A stretch of 8,151 nt of DNA, taken from NCBI GenBank assembly GCA_041584475.1, contig JBFHDX010000145.1:1-8151 (forward strand). Direction: 5' to 3'. The notes below the pieces were generated by a model. It did not search any database. It was not told the origin of the DNA and saw nothing but the letters and a program-made list of their open reading frames with translations. The position numbers and the translations under genes were made by a program. Source of the stretch: JBFHDX01 sp041584475. GTDB taxonomy: Bacteria > Pseudomonadota > Alphaproteobacteria > UBA8366 > JADFVY01. How positions within the stretch are numbered: position 1 is the stretch's first letter; the number at the start of each line of letters is the position of its first letter. Shown here piece after piece: positions 6,714-8,151 of this stretch.

Positions 6714-7892
6714 ATGAGCGGCGACGGCCCCCCGCCGCCGGATTCGGCAGACGGCTTTGCGGCCCGTTTCGCCGACGGGCGGTCGGCCGCGCTGCACGAT
6801 GTCCGATTGCGTTTCCTCGGCGACGGTATTCGCATCGTCGGCCCGGACGGGACGACCCTTGCCGACTGGCCCTACGATGAGATCCGGGTGGTCGGCAGGC
6901 TCGCCAAAGACAAGCCGCCTCGGTTGCGGTCGCTCGTCGACGACATGGCGCGGCTCGAGATCGCCGACCGGACCGCATTCGCCGAACTGCGACGGCTGGC
7001 ACCGAGGCTCGAACGGACGGGCATGCGCGACCCCGCACAGTGGCGACGCGCCGCCGTGTGGACGATCTCGTTGGGCTTGGTATTCGGCGGGCTTTGGTTC
7101 GGCCTGTCACGCTCGGCGCCGCTCATCGCGGCAGCGATGCCGATGAACATGGAGCAGCAGATCGGTCGCGCCGCCGTCGAACAGGCATCCAGGATGTTCA
7201 GCGGCTTCAAGGACCCGGAGGCGATCGCGTGCCGCGAGCCGGATGGCGTCGCCGCCCTCGATACCCTCACCGGACGTCTGACCGCCGTCGATTCCTCGCC
7301 TTACAGCTTCGACGTGCGCGTTCTGGACATCCCGATTCCGAACGCCTTCGCCGCTCCCGGCGGCTATATCGTGATCTTCGACGGCCTGCTGCAGATGGCG
7401 GAAACGCCCGACGAGGTCGCCGGCGTGCTGGGCCACGAGATCGCCCACGTGACGCACCGTCATGCGACGACCAACATGGTCCGCACGATCGGCTTCCAGG
7501 CGATAATCGTACCGTTGATTACGGGCGGGACCATGGCCTCCGACCTGCTGAGCGGACTCGGTCAGCAAGCGCTGCAGTCGTCGTACACACGTGAAGCGGA
7601 GACCGAGGCCGACCTGGCGGCGGTCGAGTTGCTCAAGGCGGCCGGCATCAAGGCAGGAAGCTTTACCGATCTGCTGTCGCGCATCGAAGCCGCGTACGGA
7701 TCGGATGATGATGACGACGTGCCGGGCGACGAAACCGACGGTTTCGAATTCTCGATCCCGGACATGCTCGCCACGCACCCGGCCACCCCGGCCCGCGCCC
7801 GTTATGTCGCGGAAGCGGCGGGAAACGGTGGCGGACCGGGCCTGAGCGACAGCCAGTGGCAGGCCCTCAAGCGGATTTGCGGGGAGGGCTGA
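6714..7892 (+). CDS. M48-family membrane-anchored zinc metallopeptidase
   Basis: This 392-residue protein has three parts. Residues 1-105 form a soluble N-terminal domain whose pattern (RSAALHDVRLRFLGDGIRIV and so on) suggests beta strands followed by a helix, as in PH-like folds. A hydrophobic segment at about 114-132 anchors it in the membrane. The peptidase domain follows, with the zinc site HEIAH (241-245) in GVLGHEIAHVTHRHA and the third-ligand motif RxxExxAD at 293-300 (E296 as probable ligand). NAFAAPGGYIVIFDGLL (210-226) and THPATPAR (354-361) are also typical of M48 peptidases of the BepA/YcaL/LoiP/Oma1 kind. An acidic loop with five aspartates (331-335) separates the last two motifs. 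All catalytic residues are present. The ATG at 6714 is four bases after the DUF898 stop, with GGGAGA at 6697-6702. The C-terminal domain is probably periplasmic. Substrates are unknown; envelope protein quality control is an inference. Confidence 0.93.
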   Translation: MSGDGPPPPDSADGFAARFADGRSAALHDVRLRFLGDGIRIVGPDGTTLADWPYDEIRVVGRLAKDKPPRLRSLVDDMARLEIADRTAFAELRRLAPRLERTGMRDPAQWRRAAVWTISLGLVFGGLWFGLSRSAPLIAAAMPMNMEQQIGRAAVEQASRMFSGFKDPEAIACREPDGVAALDTLTGRLTAVDSSPYSFDVRVLDIPIPNAFAAPGGYIVIFDGLLQMAETPDEVAGVLGHEIAHVTHRHATTNMVRTIGFQAIIVPLITGGTMASDLLSGLGQQALQSSYTREAETEADLAAVELLKAAGIKAGSFTDLLSRIEAAYGSDDDDDVPGDETDGFEFSIPDMLATHPATPARARYVAEAAGNGGGPGLSDSQWQALKRICGEG

Positions 7893-7896
7893 ACGG

Positions 7897-7983
7897 ATGT
7901 CTCGGCGATCTGCGTTGGACACCGGGCGATCGGACCCGGCTTCGGCCGGCGCGGGAACCGATTGGAGGAGGCAACGGCAATGA
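7897..7983 (+). CDS. possible 28-residue leader or coupling ORF
   Basis: The gap between the M48 gene and the next gene is filled by an open frame starting ATG at 7897, four bases past the M48 stop. It ends in TGA at 7981-7983, overlapping the next ATG (7980) as ATGA. A strong ribosome site, GGGGAGGG (7881-7888), lies eight bases upstream. The product, beginning MSRRSALDTGRSDPASAGAG, is basic, with no hydrophobic stretch or known motif. The geometry favours translational coupling, but GC-rich DNA gives such frames by chance, and the next gene has its own strong site. Confidence 0.3.
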   Translation: MSRRSALDTGRSDPASAGAGTDWRRQRQ

Positions 7984-8151
7984 GCGAAGAACCCTCCGAC
8001 AAGGAACCGGTTGCGGGGCCCGACACCCCGGCAGCCGGTGCATCTCCGTCAGCCGATGCGGAACGCGAGGCAGAAAGTCTGATCGGCGGACTCGGACTTG
8101 CCCCGGCCGCGAAGGCTGACGTCGGCCGGATCCTGGCCGAAACGCTGGCGC
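7980..8151 (+). CDS. unidentified protein, N-terminal part only (cut by window edge)
   Basis: An ATG at 7980 follows an excellent ribosome site, GGAGGAG (7964-7970), nine bases away, and the frame is open for 57 codons to the window edge. The visible product starts MSEEPSDKEPVAGPDTPAAG and continues with a Pro/Ala/Asp/Glu-rich, probably disordered segment to about residue 27. A likely helical stretch follows: EREAESLIGGLGLAPAAKAD (28-47), then VGRILAETLA. There is no signal peptide or membrane segment so far. It is the third gene of the DUF898-M48 run on this strand, 87 bases after the peptidase gene, and probably belongs to the same transcript. I cannot assign a family from this much sequence. 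Confidence 0.7.
   Translation, partial: MSEEPSDKEPVAGPDTPAAGASPSADAEREAESLIGGLGLAPAAKADVGRILAETLA

Noticed and set aside
7702..7719. GAT/GAC run inside the M48 gene as a possible unstable simple repeat
   Set aside because: Only about five codons of mixed GAT and GAC; it encodes a short acidic loop and is too short for slippage-based phase variation.
6113..7922. minus-strand frames of 240-271 codons opposite the DUF898 and M48 genes
   Set aside because: Antisense to genes with clear motifs; the translations are His/Arg/Asp-rich and lack protein-like patterns.
7856..8119. 87-codon plus-strand frame at the right edge
   Set aside because: It overlaps both the M48 C-terminus and the third gene in another frame and lacks a good ribosome site; the frame from 7980 has a strong one.

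Overview
The window is GC-rich, compactly coded DNA that looks like the chromosome of a proteobacterium, most likely an alphaproteobacterium. The reasons are a fused cysNC partnered with cysD, a TRAP-type DctP/DctQ pair, and a DUF898-M48 peptidase pair with strongly GC-biased codons. The Rhodospirillales are my best guess, but this is inference from family resemblance. I see no rRNA, tRNA, insertion sequence, CRISPR array or phage gene.

Left part (1-1934, minus strand): a TRAP transporter unit reads right to left. dctP encodes the periplasmic solute receptor with a signal peptide. After a 145-base spacer with two small hairpins comes dctQ, the small four-helix membrane subunit. The large permease (dctM) is not in the window. 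A reading frame opening with GTG overlaps the dctQ stop and runs off the left edge, but its first residues do not look like DctM.

Middle (1935-5121, minus strand): cysD and a fused cysNC form the sulfate-activation unit. CysD and the CysN part make APS from sulfate and ATP, and the CysC part phosphorylates APS to PAPS. The two genes overlap by one base (TGATG). Upstream lies a gene for a 63-residue acidic protein that I do not recognise by name. Between it and cysD is a TATAGT-like -10 box set in the loop of an inverted repeat.

About 320 bases of divergent intergenic DNA (5122-5440) separate the minus-strand genes from the right-hand plus-strand operon. It holds three inverted repeats, one a 7-bp stem with a 7-base loop.

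Right part (5441-8151, plus strand): a four-fold-repeated DUF898 (YjgN-like) membrane protein is followed 4 bases later by an M48 zinc metallopeptidase with a soluble N-terminal domain and one membrane helix. A third gene starts at 7980 and is cut by the right edge. An 87-base gap before it is filled almost exactly by a 28-codon mini-ORF with its own ribosome binding site and an ATGA overlap into the next gene. This operon, probably a membrane-associated proteolysis or envelope-homeostasis unit, is the least characterised part of the window. The rest is ordinary metabolism and transport.
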